NCBI RefSeq assembly: GCF_030944625.1
Contig: NZ_JAUSXY010000001.1
Location: forward strand, 868,001-932,000
Reading direction: 5' to 3'
Length of the DNA: 64,000 bases
DNA from: Arthrobacter sp. SLBN-112
GTDB taxonomy: Bacteria > Actinomycetota > Actinomycetes > Actinomycetales > Micrococcaceae
Shown: positions 25,490-32,861 of the stretch, piece by piece
How the letters are laid out: every line of letters begins with the position of its first letter
Position numbering within the stretch: the first letter of the stretch is position 1
Translations under genes and position numbers: made by a program
The notes under the pieces: generated by a model
Database searches by the model: none
The model's input: only the letters and a program-made list of their open reading frames with translations
Told to the model about the DNA's origin: nothing

Positions 25490-26035
25490 CTAACCTGCGG
25501 CGGCCTGCCTGGCACGGTAGGCAGCAACGTGCGCCCGGTTGGCGCAGTTGCCGGTATCGCAGTACCGCTTGGAGCGGTTCCGGCTCAAGTCCAGGACGGC
25601 AGCATCGCAGTCCTCTGACTCGCACGTCCGCATGCGGTCCATTTCCTTGCCGCGGATCACGTCTGCCAGCGCCATGGCCGCTTCGGTGCTCATCCGGTCC
25701 GCCAGCGGGGCCTCGGGGGCGGTGGCATGCAGGTGCCAGTCCCAGCCGTCGTGCTTCATCAGCTGCGGCAGCGCATTGGCGTCCCGCAACAGCCGGTTGA
25801 CGGTGTCCACGGCGGCGTCCTCGCCGGCTGTCCACACTCCCGCCAGCTCACCGCGCAACTGCCGGACGCTCTGCAATTCCGCGGCGTCCCGTGTCCTGGA
25901 CCCCGAGAAGCCTTCGGCCGCCAGGAAGCTGTTCAGGTCCCCGACCGAGGCCAAACCTTCCCTGCCGTTCGCGGCCGTGTTGATGAGGTTCACCACCGTG
26001 CGCAGGGCCACCTCAGTGTCAGGGGCGAAAACCAT
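25490..26035 (-). CDS. CGNR zinc-finger (ABATE-domain) regulator
   Basis: A 181-residue protein. The N-terminal ABATE (stress-associated) domain occupies about residues 1-120. The C-terminal zinc finger reads CESEDC-x19-CDTGNCANRAH, with four Cys residues and the GNCANR core for which the family is named. Members are DNA-binding transcription factors common in Actinobacteria. A 20-bp palindrome lies 12 bases upstream of the ATG, in the gap shared with the divergent EamA transporter, so autoregulation and control of that transporter are likely (inference). Confidence 0.82.
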   Translation of the reverse strand: MVFAPDTEVALRTVVNLINTAANGREGLASVGDLNSFLAAEGFSGSRTRDAAELQSVRQLRGELAGVWTAGEDAAVDTVNRLLRDANALPQLMKHDGWDWHLHATAPEAPLADRMSTEAAMALADVIRGKEMDRMRTCESEDCDAAVLDLSRNRSKRYCDTGNCANRAHVAAYRARQAAAG

Positions 26036-26046
26036 GTTGACTCCTT

Positions 26047-26066
26047 ACAGTGCGGAAGCGTACTGT
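26047..26066. promoter_or_regulatory. Palindromic operator between CGNR regulator and EamA transporter
   Basis: ACAGT-N-CG-NNNN-CG-N-ACTGT spans 26047-26066 in a 71-bp divergent intergenic region. Fourteen of 20 positions are symmetric. Position between both starts makes it a natural operator for the CGNR protein, though binding is not shown here. Confidence 0.5.
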
Positions 26067-26106
26067 CATGACCATTACCCCACTTTACTCCTGACAGGAG
26101 GCGACG

Positions 26107-27147
26107 GTGCCTGCCGCCAAGAACGATACACACCCCCAAGCGCCCAGCAGGCGGCCCGGCTTCCTTGCCTCCGGGCTTGGCATCGCGCTTTTTTCCTCCG
26201 CCGTCTTCGGCCTCTCCGGGTCCTTCGCCAAAGCCCTCCTTGAGACCGGCTGGTCCCCCGGGGCAGCCGTCACCGCCCGCCTGACTGGCGCCGCTCTGAT
26301 CCTTGCCCTGCCGGCGGTGTCCGCGCTCAAGGGCCGCTGGCACCAGCTGCGGGACAACTGGCTCACTATCGTGCTGTTCGGGCTGATCGGAGTGGCGGCC
26401 TGCCAGCTGTTCTACTTCAACGCCGTGGCGCGGTTGTCCGTGGGGGTTGCGCTGCTGCTCGAGTACCTGGCCCCAGTGATCATCGTTCTGTGGCTCTGGG
26501 CCGCAAGCCGTCGGCGCCCCCGGCTGCTGACCTTCGGCGGGACGCTGTTGTCCCTGGCCGGGCTGGTGCTGGTCCTTGACCTCACGGGCGCGGTCAAGGT
26601 TGATCTCGAAGGGGTTCTGTGGGGCATGGCCGCCGCTGTCTGCCTGGCCATCTACTTCTTCATCACTGCCAAGGAAAATGACACCCTGCCGCCCCTCGTC
26701 CTGGCCTCGGGCGGACTCCTGGTGGGTGCGGCCGTGATGTGGCTGGCGGGTGCCGTGGGCGTGCTCCCCATGGCATTCAGCAGCGCGGACACCCGCCTGG
26801 GCCCCTGGACCATGCCGTGGTGGGGACCGCTGGCGGGGCTGGTGGTGCTGGCCACCGTCCTGGCCTACACCTCAGGCATCATGGCCGCCCGGGCCCTGGG
26901 GTCCAAGGTGGCATCCTTCGTGTCGCTGACCGAGGTTCTGTTCGCCGTCGTCTGGGCGTGGCTGCTGCTGGGTGAGCTCCCGGGCGCCATCCAGCTGCTG
27001 GGCGGCGTGCTCATCGTCGGCGGGGTCATCCTGGTCCGGCTCGACGAGCTCCGCGCCCCTGCCGCCGCAGCCGGCGGTGAAGCGCCCGGGGCACCGGTGC
27101 CGGCGTCGCCGCTGGAGCACGCGAACGACGTCGAGCCCGTGCCTTAG
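26107..27147 (+). CDS. EamA/DMT family transporter (RhtA-like)
   Basis: A 346-residue drug/metabolite transporter with ten hydrophobic segments formed by two EamA repeats. Landmarks are SSAVFGLSGSFAKALLETGWSP and ARALGSKVASFVSLTEVLFAVVWA, cited in parts as GLSGSFAKALLE and SFVSLTEVLFAVVW. The family exports amino acids and related metabolites. GTG at 26107 has AGGAGG 6 bases upstream. The charged Ala/Pro/Glu tail is dispensable-looking. Divergence from the CGNR regulator with a shared palindrome suggests regulated efflux. Confidence 0.85.
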   Translation: MPAAKNDTHPQAPSRRPGFLASGLGIALFSSAVFGLSGSFAKALLETGWSPGAAVTARLTGAALILALPAVSALKGRWHQLRDNWLTIVLFGLIGVAACQLFYFNAVARLSVGVALLLEYLAPVIIVLWLWAASRRRPRLLTFGGTLLSLAGLVLVLDLTGAVKVDLEGVLWGMAAAVCLAIYFFITAKENDTLPPLVLASGGLLVGAAVMWLAGAVGVLPMAFSSADTRLGPWTMPWWGPLAGLVVLATVLAYTSGIMAARALGSKVASFVSLTEVLFAVVWAWLLLGELPGAIQLLGGVLIVGGVILVRLDELRAPAAAAGGEAPGAPVPASPLEHANDVEPVP

Positions 27148-27190
27148 GCCGCGTCCGTCCGGTCAACGGGGCCCGCACTTTAAAAGACGA

Positions 27191-27220
27191 CGGCCCGGGC
27201 ACCGCAAGGTGCCCGGGCCG
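27191..27220 (-). terminator. Intrinsic terminator after WXG100 gene
   Basis: A perfect 13-bp GC-rich stem (27191-27203 with 27208-27220) with a 4-base loop. On the minus strand it is followed by TCGTCTTTTAAAG. It lies 30 bases after the WXG100 stop, and could also act on the EamA gene from the other side, where the sequence is less T-rich. Confidence 0.8.
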
Positions 27221-27250
27221 GTCCGGCGGCGCATCCTGCCGCCCCAGGCT

Positions 27251-27517
27251 TTAGCCGTGCGAGGCCTGGCTCTGCTGTTCTGCGTTGCGCTTGGCCTGGC
27301 TGCCGGCCTCTTTCAGGGCCTCGGCAACCTTGGTCAGCATGGTGACGTGCTGGCCATCCCAGTCGCCCTTGAACTTGTCCGCATCCGGGCCCTTCCAGTC
27401 GGTCCCGTGCAGAAGCTTGGTAAGTGTGGATTTCTGCGTCTCGATCTCGGACGCCCCTGCCTGAAGCTTGCTGCCGAGCTGGCGAAGCTGCTCAACGTCT
27501 GCACCCCAAATAGCCAT
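27251..27517 (-). CDS. WXG100 family protein (ESAT-6-like)
   Basis: An 88-residue helical-hairpin protein with the central W-x-G turn in TDWKGPDADKF (Trp near residue 41). Members are secreted as dimers by type VII systems or act as chaperones of larger toxins. ATG at 27517 follows AAGGAG. No EccC ATPase, second WXG100 gene or LXG toxin is present in this window, so it is an orphan here. Its own terminator follows. Confidence 0.85.
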   Translation of the reverse strand: MAIWGADVEQLRQLGSKLQAGASEIETQKSTLTKLLHGTDWKGPDADKFKGDWDGQHVTMLTKVAEALKEAGSQAKRNAEQQSQASHG

Positions 27518-27731
27518 CAGTTTCTCCTTGTTAGATCGTGGATCCGAACCTGGTCGGCATCCCCAGCGGCCCCCCGGCTCATCCGGAAGATCCATTGCCT
27601 AAAACCTACCCCGGCCCGTAAAACGGTGTCGATGGGCAGCCCTGCCCATGCAGGCCTCCCCATGGACGCCGCGACGGGAGGAAGAAAAAAAGGGGTCGAT
27701 CCCAGGCGTTCGAAGAGCCTAGCATGGCGGT

Positions 27732-28004
27732 ATGTGCCGGAATATTCGAACCCTTCACAACTTTGAACCGCATGCCACGTCGGAGGAAGTCCATGCTGCC
27801 GCCCTGCAGTATGTCCGCAAAATCAGTGGCAGCACCAAACCGTCCAAGGTAAATCAGGAAGCCTTTGACGATGCGGTGCACGAGATTGCGCACATCACCC
27901 AGCACCTGCTCGATGCTTTGGTGACGCAGGCGCCGCCCAAGGACCGGGACGCCGAAGCGGCCAAGGCCAGGGCGCGCGCGTCAGTGCGGTACGGCACCGC
28001 CTGA
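27732..28004 (+). CDS. DUF2277 family protein
   Basis: A 90-residue soluble protein. MCRNIRTLHNFEP and ALQYVRKISGSTKPSK followed by IAHITQHLLDAL match the DUF2277 family, which is widespread in Actinobacteria and has no assigned function. The Cys at position 2 and the conserved Arg/Asn pair are typical. It converges with copA, whose stop lies 3 bases away. A 214-bp gap to the WXG100 start contains no further gene. Confidence 0.8.
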   Translation: MCRNIRTLHNFEPHATSEEVHAAALQYVRKISGSTKPSKVNQEAFDDAVHEIAHITQHLLDALVTQAPPKDRDAEAAKARARASVRYGTA

Positions 28005-28006
28005 GC

Positions 28007-30418
28007 TCAAGGCCGGGGTTTGCCGAAGCTGCGCAACCGCAGCGAGTTGGCAACCACCAGGACGGAGCTGGCGGCCATCGCAGCGCCGGCAATCATCGGG
28101 TTGAGAAGGCCGAGGGCGGCCACCGGGATGCCCACCGCATTGTAAAAGAACGCCCAGAACAGGTTGGTCTTGATGGTGGCCAGGGTCTTCCGGGACAGCT
28201 CAATGGCCTGGGCCACCTGGGCCAGGTCGCTGCCCATGACGGTCAGATCCGCGGCTTCGATGGCGACGTCGGTTCCGGACCCCATGGCAATCCCCAGATC
28301 CGCCTGGGCCAGGGCCGCGGCATCATTCACGCCGTCACCGGCCATGGCCACCGTGGCACCGCCGGCCTGGAGCCTGCGCACCGCTTCGACTTTGCCCTCG
28401 GGCAGGACGCCGGCGTAGACATCATCCGCGGCGATGCCGACGGCGGCGGCAACCCGGGCGGCGACGGCGGCGTTATCCCCGGTCAGCAGGATGGGCCGCA
28501 GGCCCAACGCCTTCAACCGGGCGACGGCGGCCGCGGAACCTTCCTTGACGGTGTCCCGCAGGCTGATGATTCCGGCCGCCGTGCCATCCACCGCGACGCA
28601 GATGGCCGTGGCGCCGCCGTCCTCGGCAGCCGCCAGTTGTGCCTGTTGCCCGGCGTCCAGGGGGACTCCGTTCTGCCCCAGCCAGCCACTCCGCCCTGCC
28701 AGCAGCTGCCTTCCCTGCACGGTTCCGGACACCCCGCCGCCCGGGGCGGAACTGAACCCCTCCACGGATGGCAGGCCGCCGTCGTCGTCCGTTGTGCCCG
28801 GAGAATCTGTGGCGGAAGCCGCCGCCGCGGCGATGGCGCGGGCCACCGGATGCTCGGAGGCGGCCTCGAGGGCGCCGGCCAGCCGGAGGAGTTCGTGCTG
28901 GTTGAAGCCGGGGAATGCCAGCACGGCGTCCACGGCCAGGGCGCCGGTGGTGACGGTGCCGGTCTTGTCCAGCAGGATGGTGTCCACGGTGCGGGTGTCC
29001 TCCAGGACCTGCGGGCCCTTGATCAGCAGGCCCAGCTGCGCTCCGCGGCCGCTGCCCGTCAGCAGGCCAACCGGGGTGGCCAAGCCCAGGGCGCACGGGC
29101 AGGCAATTACCAGCACGGCGACGGCGGCGGTGAATGCCTGCCGAAGGTGGCCGCCGTCAGCGTCCGGACCGGCGAGCAGGAGCCACAGCACGAACGTGAG
29201 GACGGCAACGGCCAGGACCACCGGAACGAAGACGGCACTGATCCGGTCCGCGAGGCGTGCGATCGGGGCTTTGCCGGTTTGGGCCTGGGATACCAGGCGG
29301 GCCATTTGGGCCAGGGTGGTCTCGGCTCCCACCCGGGTTGCCCTGACCAGGAGGCGGCCGGAGGTGTTGATGGTGGCACCCGTGACGAGGCTGTCGGGGG
29401 CCACCTCGACCGGGACTGACTCGCCCGTGACCAGCGAGGTGTCCACGGCGGAGTCGCCGTCGATCACCACGCCGTCGGTGGCGATCTTCTCACCTGGCCG
29501 GACCACCAGGACGTCGCCCACCTGCAGTTGGTCGGCGGGGATCTGTTGTTCACGTCCGGCGCGCAGGACCGTGGCGTCCTTCGCGCCCAGGTTCAGCAAG
29601 GCCCGGAGTGCGTCGCCGGCCTTGTGCTTGGCGTTGGCCTCCAGGTAGCGGCCAAGGAGCAGGAAGGTGGTGACCACGGAAGCCACCTCGAAGTACAGGC
29701 CGCCGGACATGCCCTCCGTGCCCGGGTGCTCCGTCATGCCGGGCTCGGCAAGCAGTTGCCAGGCCGAGAAGAGGTAGGCGGCGGCTACGCCGAGCGACAC
29801 CAGGGTGTCCATGGTGGATGCCAGGTGCCGGGCGTTGACGGCTGCCGCCCGGTGGAAAGGCCATGCCGCCCAAGTGACCACGGGAAGCGACAGTACGGCC
29901 GCTGCCCAGCCCCAGTTGGGGAACTGGAACGCGGGAACCATGCTGACCAGGAACACAGGGACGGTCAGGGTGGCTGCGAGGATGAGGCGTGGGCGAAGGC
30001 TGCGAGCGACGCCGGACACGGGAGTTCCGCCTTCCGCGGCGCCACCGGCAACTTGCTCTGCATGCTCGCTCGTGCCTCGCTTAGACGCATGCTGCCGCAA
30101 GTCCCCGGCGTTGCCGCTTGAGGGCATCGCACCTTCGGCGCTGACTTGAGTTTCCGCGTCGACGGTCGGGTACCGCTGCTGGCGGACGTATGCCTTGTAT
30201 CCGGCGGCTTCCACCGTTGACGTGAGCTGCTCGTCGGTGATGCCGTCCGGGACCGTGACGTAGGCCTGCTCCAAGGGGAGGTTGACCGTGGCTGCCACGC
30301 CGTCGAGCTTGCCGAGTTTCTTTTCCACCCGGTTGACGCACGAGGCGCAGGTCATCCCCTGGATGTCCAGTTCCACCACGCGGGTGCCTGGCGGGTGCAG
30401 CAGTTCTTGGTGGCTCAT
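28007..30418 (-). CDS. copA: Copper-translocating P-type ATPase
   Basis: A P1B-type ATPase of 803 residues that pumps Cu(I) out of the cytoplasm. Residues about 14-80 form one HMA domain with GMTCASC (Cys24, Cys27). Eight helices follow, with the CPC membrane motif in IACPCALGLATP, phosphorylation site DKTGTVTTG, SEHPVARA in the nucleotide domain and GDGVNDAAAL in the hinge. A Ser/Gly/Glu-rich insertion (about 85-145) separates the HMA domain from the first helix. It is the last gene of a minus-strand operon led by csoR and copZ. Confidence 0.95.
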   Translation of the reverse strand: MSHQELLHPPGTRVVELDIQGMTCASCVNRVEKKLGKLDGVAATVNLPLEQAYVTVPDGITDEQLTSTVEAAGYKAYVRQQRYPTVDAETQVSAEGAMPSSGNAGDLRQHASKRGTSEHAEQVAGGAAEGGTPVSGVARSLRPRLILAATLTVPVFLVSMVPAFQFPNWGWAAAVLSLPVVTWAAWPFHRAAAVNARHLASTMDTLVSLGVAAAYLFSAWQLLAEPGMTEHPGTEGMSGGLYFEVASVVTTFLLLGRYLEANAKHKAGDALRALLNLGAKDATVLRAGREQQIPADQLQVGDVLVVRPGEKIATDGVVIDGDSAVDTSLVTGESVPVEVAPDSLVTGATINTSGRLLVRATRVGAETTLAQMARLVSQAQTGKAPIARLADRISAVFVPVVLAVAVLTFVLWLLLAGPDADGGHLRQAFTAAVAVLVIACPCALGLATPVGLLTGSGRGAQLGLLIKGPQVLEDTRTVDTILLDKTGTVTTGALAVDAVLAFPGFNQHELLRLAGALEAASEHPVARAIAAAAASATDSPGTTDDDGGLPSVEGFSSAPGGGVSGTVQGRQLLAGRSGWLGQNGVPLDAGQQAQLAAAEDGGATAICVAVDGTAAGIISLRDTVKEGSAAAVARLKALGLRPILLTGDNAAVAARVAAAVGIAADDVYAGVLPEGKVEAVRRLQAGGATVAMAGDGVNDAAALAQADLGIAMGSGTDVAIEAADLTVMGSDLAQVAQAIELSRKTLATIKTNLFWAFFYNAVGIPVAALGLLNPMIAGAAMAASSVLVVANSLRLRSFGKPRP

Positions 30419-30445
30419 GTCCGCTTTCCGGTGTTGGAGGGGTTT

Positions 30446-30685
30446 TCAGGCGTCGTTGGCGACCATCAGGTAGCCGGCCTCGGCCACGGCCTCACCGATG
30501 TCCTGGGGCGAGAGTTTGCCGCTGGAGGTGATGGTCACGGTGGAGATGCCGCCGGCGTTGAGGTCCACGTTCACTGCTTCGACGCCGTCCAGGGCTTCGA
30601 TTTCTTCACTGACGGCAGACACGCAGTGGCCGCAGGTCATGCCCGAGACACTGATGGTGGTGGTGGCGGGGGAGGTGGTGCTCAT
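30446..30685 (-). CDS. copZ: Copper chaperone (heavy-metal-associated domain)
   Basis: A 79-residue single HMA domain that delivers Cu(I) to CopA or CsoR. The metal site is GMTCGHC (Cys18, Cys21), and the fold ends AEAGYLMVANDA. I use ATG at 30685 because AAGGAG stands just upstream; an ATG five codons earlier overlaps that site. It lies between csoR and copA on the same strand, with spacers of 51 and 27 bases. Confidence 0.92.
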   Translation of the reverse strand: MSTTSPATTTISVSGMTCGHCVSAVSEEIEALDGVEAVNVDLNAGGISTVTITSSGKLSPQDIGEAVAEAGYLMVANDA

Positions 30686-30736
30686 GGCGTGCTCCTTCAT
30701 TCTGGCCGGCGGTGGCCGGGGAGGGGGTTTCTGTTG

Positions 30737-31096
30737 TCAGCGAAGCAGCCGGCCGATGGCATCGGCGGCTTCCTTCACCTTGGCATCGATCGCCTCGGCT
30801 CGCGCGGCGGGGTCCGGTTCCGAGGCTGCGCCCACGACGCAGTGGCCGATGTGTTCCTCGACCAGGCCCAGGCTGACAGCATGCAGTGCCTTGGTGACGG
30901 CGGAAACCTGGGTCAGGATGTCGATGCAGTACTTGTCCTCATCCACCATGCGGGCGATGCCCCGCACCTGGCCCTCGATGCGCTTCAGCCGCCGCAGGTA
31001 GGCGTCCTTGTTGCCCGTGTACCCGTGCTGGGGCGTGGCATCGCTGCCCGGGACGGCATGTTCCACCGCCACGGCGGCTTCTTCGGTAGGGTTCAT
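30737..31096 (-). CDS. csoR: CsoR-family copper-sensing repressor
   Basis: A 119-residue helical repressor. Family landmarks are LRRLKRIEGQVRGIARM and the copper ligands Cys57, His82 and Cys86, with the exact 25- and 4-residue spacing of Mycobacterium CsoR. Cu(I) binding releases it from DNA. I place the start at ATG 31096; the open frame extends upstream through the operators but without family similarity. It leads the csoR-copZ-copA operon and should repress it. Confidence 0.94.
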   Translation of the reverse strand: MNPTEEAAVAVEHAVPGSDATPQHGYTGNKDAYLRRLKRIEGQVRGIARMVDEDKYCIDILTQVSAVTKALHAVSLGLVEEHIGHCVVGAASEPDPAARAEAIDAKVKEAADAIGRLLR

Positions 31097-31105
31097 ACCC
31101 TCAAA

Positions 31106-31148
31106 GCTATACCCCACGGGGGTATAGCGCAAGTACCCCATAGGGGTA
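31106..31148. promoter_or_regulatory. Two tandem CsoR-type operators
   Basis: Upstream of csoR are two G/C-tract palindromes. The first has perfect 10-bp arms, GCTATACCCC (31106-31115) and GGGGTATAGC (31119-31128), around ACG. The second has TACCCC (31134-31139) and GGGGTA (31143-31148) around ATA. TACCCC-N3-GGGGTA is the known CsoR operator pattern. The proximal site starts 10 bases before the csoR ATG, so occupancy would block transcription start or clearance. Confidence 0.85.
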
Positions 31149-31184
31149 TGCGGGGATGGGGTGGGGTCTTGCTGTCTGGACGGA

Positions 31185-31237
31185 AAAAGGCACAAAAAAG
31201 CTCCGGAGTGCGTTATTGGGGGATACGCACTCCGGAG
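31185..31237 (-). terminator. Strong terminator in gap between universal stress protein and csoR
   Basis: A perfect 13-bp stem, CTCCGGAGTGCGT (31201-31213) with ACGCACTCCGGAG (31225-31237). On the minus strand it is followed by CTTTTTTGTGCC. The loop contains CCCCC. It lies 157 bases beyond the universal stress protein stop. The same gap also holds two smaller hairpins, at 31261-31274 and 31289-31306. No gene is seen in 31238-31393. Confidence 0.85.
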
Positions 31238-31393
31238 CAGCATTTGGGCAGTTTCACGTCTCCGCTTTCGCGGAACCGGACTGCTTGAACCAGCTTACTG
31301 GCTGGTCGTGCACGGCGCCAGCTACGCGAATAACTACTTTCGCTTTACTTTAAGCGGCCCTCCAGCGCGCTGTTCTTACCTGGGAATTGCGGG

Positions 31394-31915
31394 TCATGGC
31401 GCGTCCTCGTGGGCGGCCATCCGGTAGGGGACCACCAGTACGGGGCGGCTCTGGTGATGGCTGAGCCACGCCCCCGCGGATCCGCTGAGGGCCTCCGAAA
31501 GGCGGTGCGAAAAGCCGCGCTCGGAGGTGCCCACAATGATCATCGGGGCGTCCAGTTCGGCGGCGAGCTGCCCCAAGGCGCGGGCCGGGTCCCCGGCGAG
31601 CGTGCGGAGTGACCACTCCGGCGGCCTTCCACCGGACGCCGCATTGTCAACGGCGGCCTGGACCTGGGCCTTCAACTCCGCCGTAAGGCCCCGGATGTCG
31701 CTGTCGTCATCCGGGTGCAGGGAAAGGCGGTGCGCGGAGCGGGCAGGGTCCCACTCCACCAGGTAGCTGGCCTCATCCACGTAGGCGCACACCAGGGGCG
31801 CGGCCAGCCTGGCGGCAAGGTTGGCTGCGGTTTGGAGGACCTCGGGGTGTTGTTTGGGCACGATCCCCACCAGCAGTGGAGCACCTTTAGCGTATTCCCA
31901 CGTCATGCTGCCCAT
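31394..31915 (-). CDS. Universal stress protein family (UspA domain)
   Basis: A 173-residue Usp domain. APLLVGIVPKQHPEVLQTAA starts the first strand, and the C-terminal IIVGTSERGFSHRLSEALSGSAGAWLSHHQSRPVLVV in pieces supplies the G-x2-G-x9-G(S)-like ATP-binding pattern (GTSERG, GSAGAWL). The family responds to starvation and other stress. The start is uncertain: ATG 31915 or ATG 31906 are both possible and neither has a strong ribosome-binding site. It follows the sortase gene on the same strand. Confidence 0.78.
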   Translation of the reverse strand: MGSMTWEYAKGAPLLVGIVPKQHPEVLQTAANLAARLAAPLVCAYVDEASYLVEWDPARSAHRLSLHPDDDSDIRGLTAELKAQVQAAVDNAASGGRPPEWSLRTLAGDPARALGQLAAELDAPMIIVGTSERGFSHRLSEALSGSAGAWLSHHQSRPVLVVPYRMAAHEDAP

Positions 31916-32008
31916 TGTCCGCCCAAGAGGTGCGGCGTCAACAGGTACCTTCGGCCAGCGGCTTTGCTGGTGCCGGACTGCCGCTCCACTGATGCCGGCC
32001 CCCAAGGG

Positions 32009-32758
32009 TCAGGACGCCGGGTAGGCCGTGACCACAACATTCTTGCCCCACGGGTCCTCGGTGTAGCAGCTGATCAGGACCAGACGGTTGGGCACCATGT
32101 CCCAGATTGGGCTGTCCTTGAGCGTGGACTTCACGTAGGTGGTGATGCTGTCCACCTGGTAGGTGATGGTGCCGGCAGCGGTCTCCACCTCAAAGCGGTC
32201 GCCGACGGCCGCCGCTGAACTGAGGTGGTTGAAGGGAGCGTCCGCCCCCTCCCAGCTGTGGCCGATGATGTAGGTGGTGTTGCCGGAGCCCTTGCCGGGG
32301 ATGCCGAACGGCGTCAGCCAGTAGCCGTCCTTGGTGGCGGGGGGCTCGATGGTCCTGCTGGATTGGGCGGCGCCATCGAGGTCCAGAGGATGGATGGTCA
32401 CATCGACGGCGGCGGATGGGTAGCGGATGTGGACGGGCTGCGCGGCAGCCGGGAGTTGGGGTCCTGCCGGGGCGGCCGCTGCCGGGATTGCCTTGACGGG
32501 CGCGGGCGCGGCGTCCGGCGTGCCTGTCACGGCGATCGGGGCGGCCGCACTGCCGGCCGGCACAGCGCCTGGGGCCATGGGGGCTGTGGCCGGGGCGCTG
32601 ACGTGGGCCGTCAGTTGTCCCTGCTGGAACATGGGACTGCCAAAAGTAAGCGACAGGAAGGCCACCACGCCGCAGGAGAGGATGGCCAGGTCGCCCCGGT
32701 TCAAGCGCCGCCACGGCCGCCTCTTACGGGCGGCGTGCCGGCTGCGCTCCTGTGGCAT
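32009..32758 (-). CDS. Class F-like sortase
   Basis: A 249-residue membrane-anchored transpeptidase with a basic N-terminus, one membrane helix (about 23-40), an Ala/Pro-rich stalk and a sortase barrel. The catalytic His is in YIIGHSWEG (His167) and the nucleophile in RLVLISCYTE (Cys231). The usual arginine after the cysteine is absent; that strand reads DPWGKNVVV. Class F enzymes attach surface proteins to the wall. The gene is 103 bases downstream of a small surface-protein gene on the same strand, separated by a strong hairpin. Confidence 0.82.
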   Translation of the reverse strand: MPQERSRHAARKRRPWRRLNRGDLAILSCGVVAFLSLTFGSPMFQQGQLTAHVSAPATAPMAPGAVPAGSAAAPIAVTGTPDAAPAPVKAIPAAAAPAGPQLPAAAQPVHIRYPSAAVDVTIHPLDLDGAAQSSRTIEPPATKDGYWLTPFGIPGKGSGNTTYIIGHSWEGADAPFNHLSSAAAVGDRFEVETAAGTITYQVDSITTYVKSTLKDSPIWDMVPNRLVLISCYTEDPWGKNVVVTAYPAS

Positions 32759-32788
32759 GGCACTCCTCCTGCGTTGGTGCGGGGTTGG

Positions 32789-32829
32789 AAGGAAGGCGTC
32801 CTGCCGGGCACTGGCAGGACGCCTTCCTT
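32789..32829 (-). terminator. Strong hairpin between surface protein and sortase genes
   Basis: A perfect 17-bp stem (32789-32805 with 32813-32829) with a 7-base loop. It stands 33 bases after the surface-protein stop on the minus strand. The run after it is CCAACCCC, not T-rich, so it may act as an attenuator letting some transcripts into the sortase gene, or as an mRNA stabiliser. Confidence 0.65.
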
Positions 32830-32861
32830 GTCACGGGGCCACCGGAAGCGGCCGGTACCGG

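Noticed and set aside
31200..31240. 6C RNA
   Set aside because: The family needs two hairpins each with a run of C in the loop; only one C-rich loop is present.
31238..31393. tRNA- or tmRNA-like element (GGTTCAAG on the minus strand)
   Set aside because: No acceptor stem, anticodon arm or CCA end can be drawn; no tag-peptide reading frame for tmRNA.
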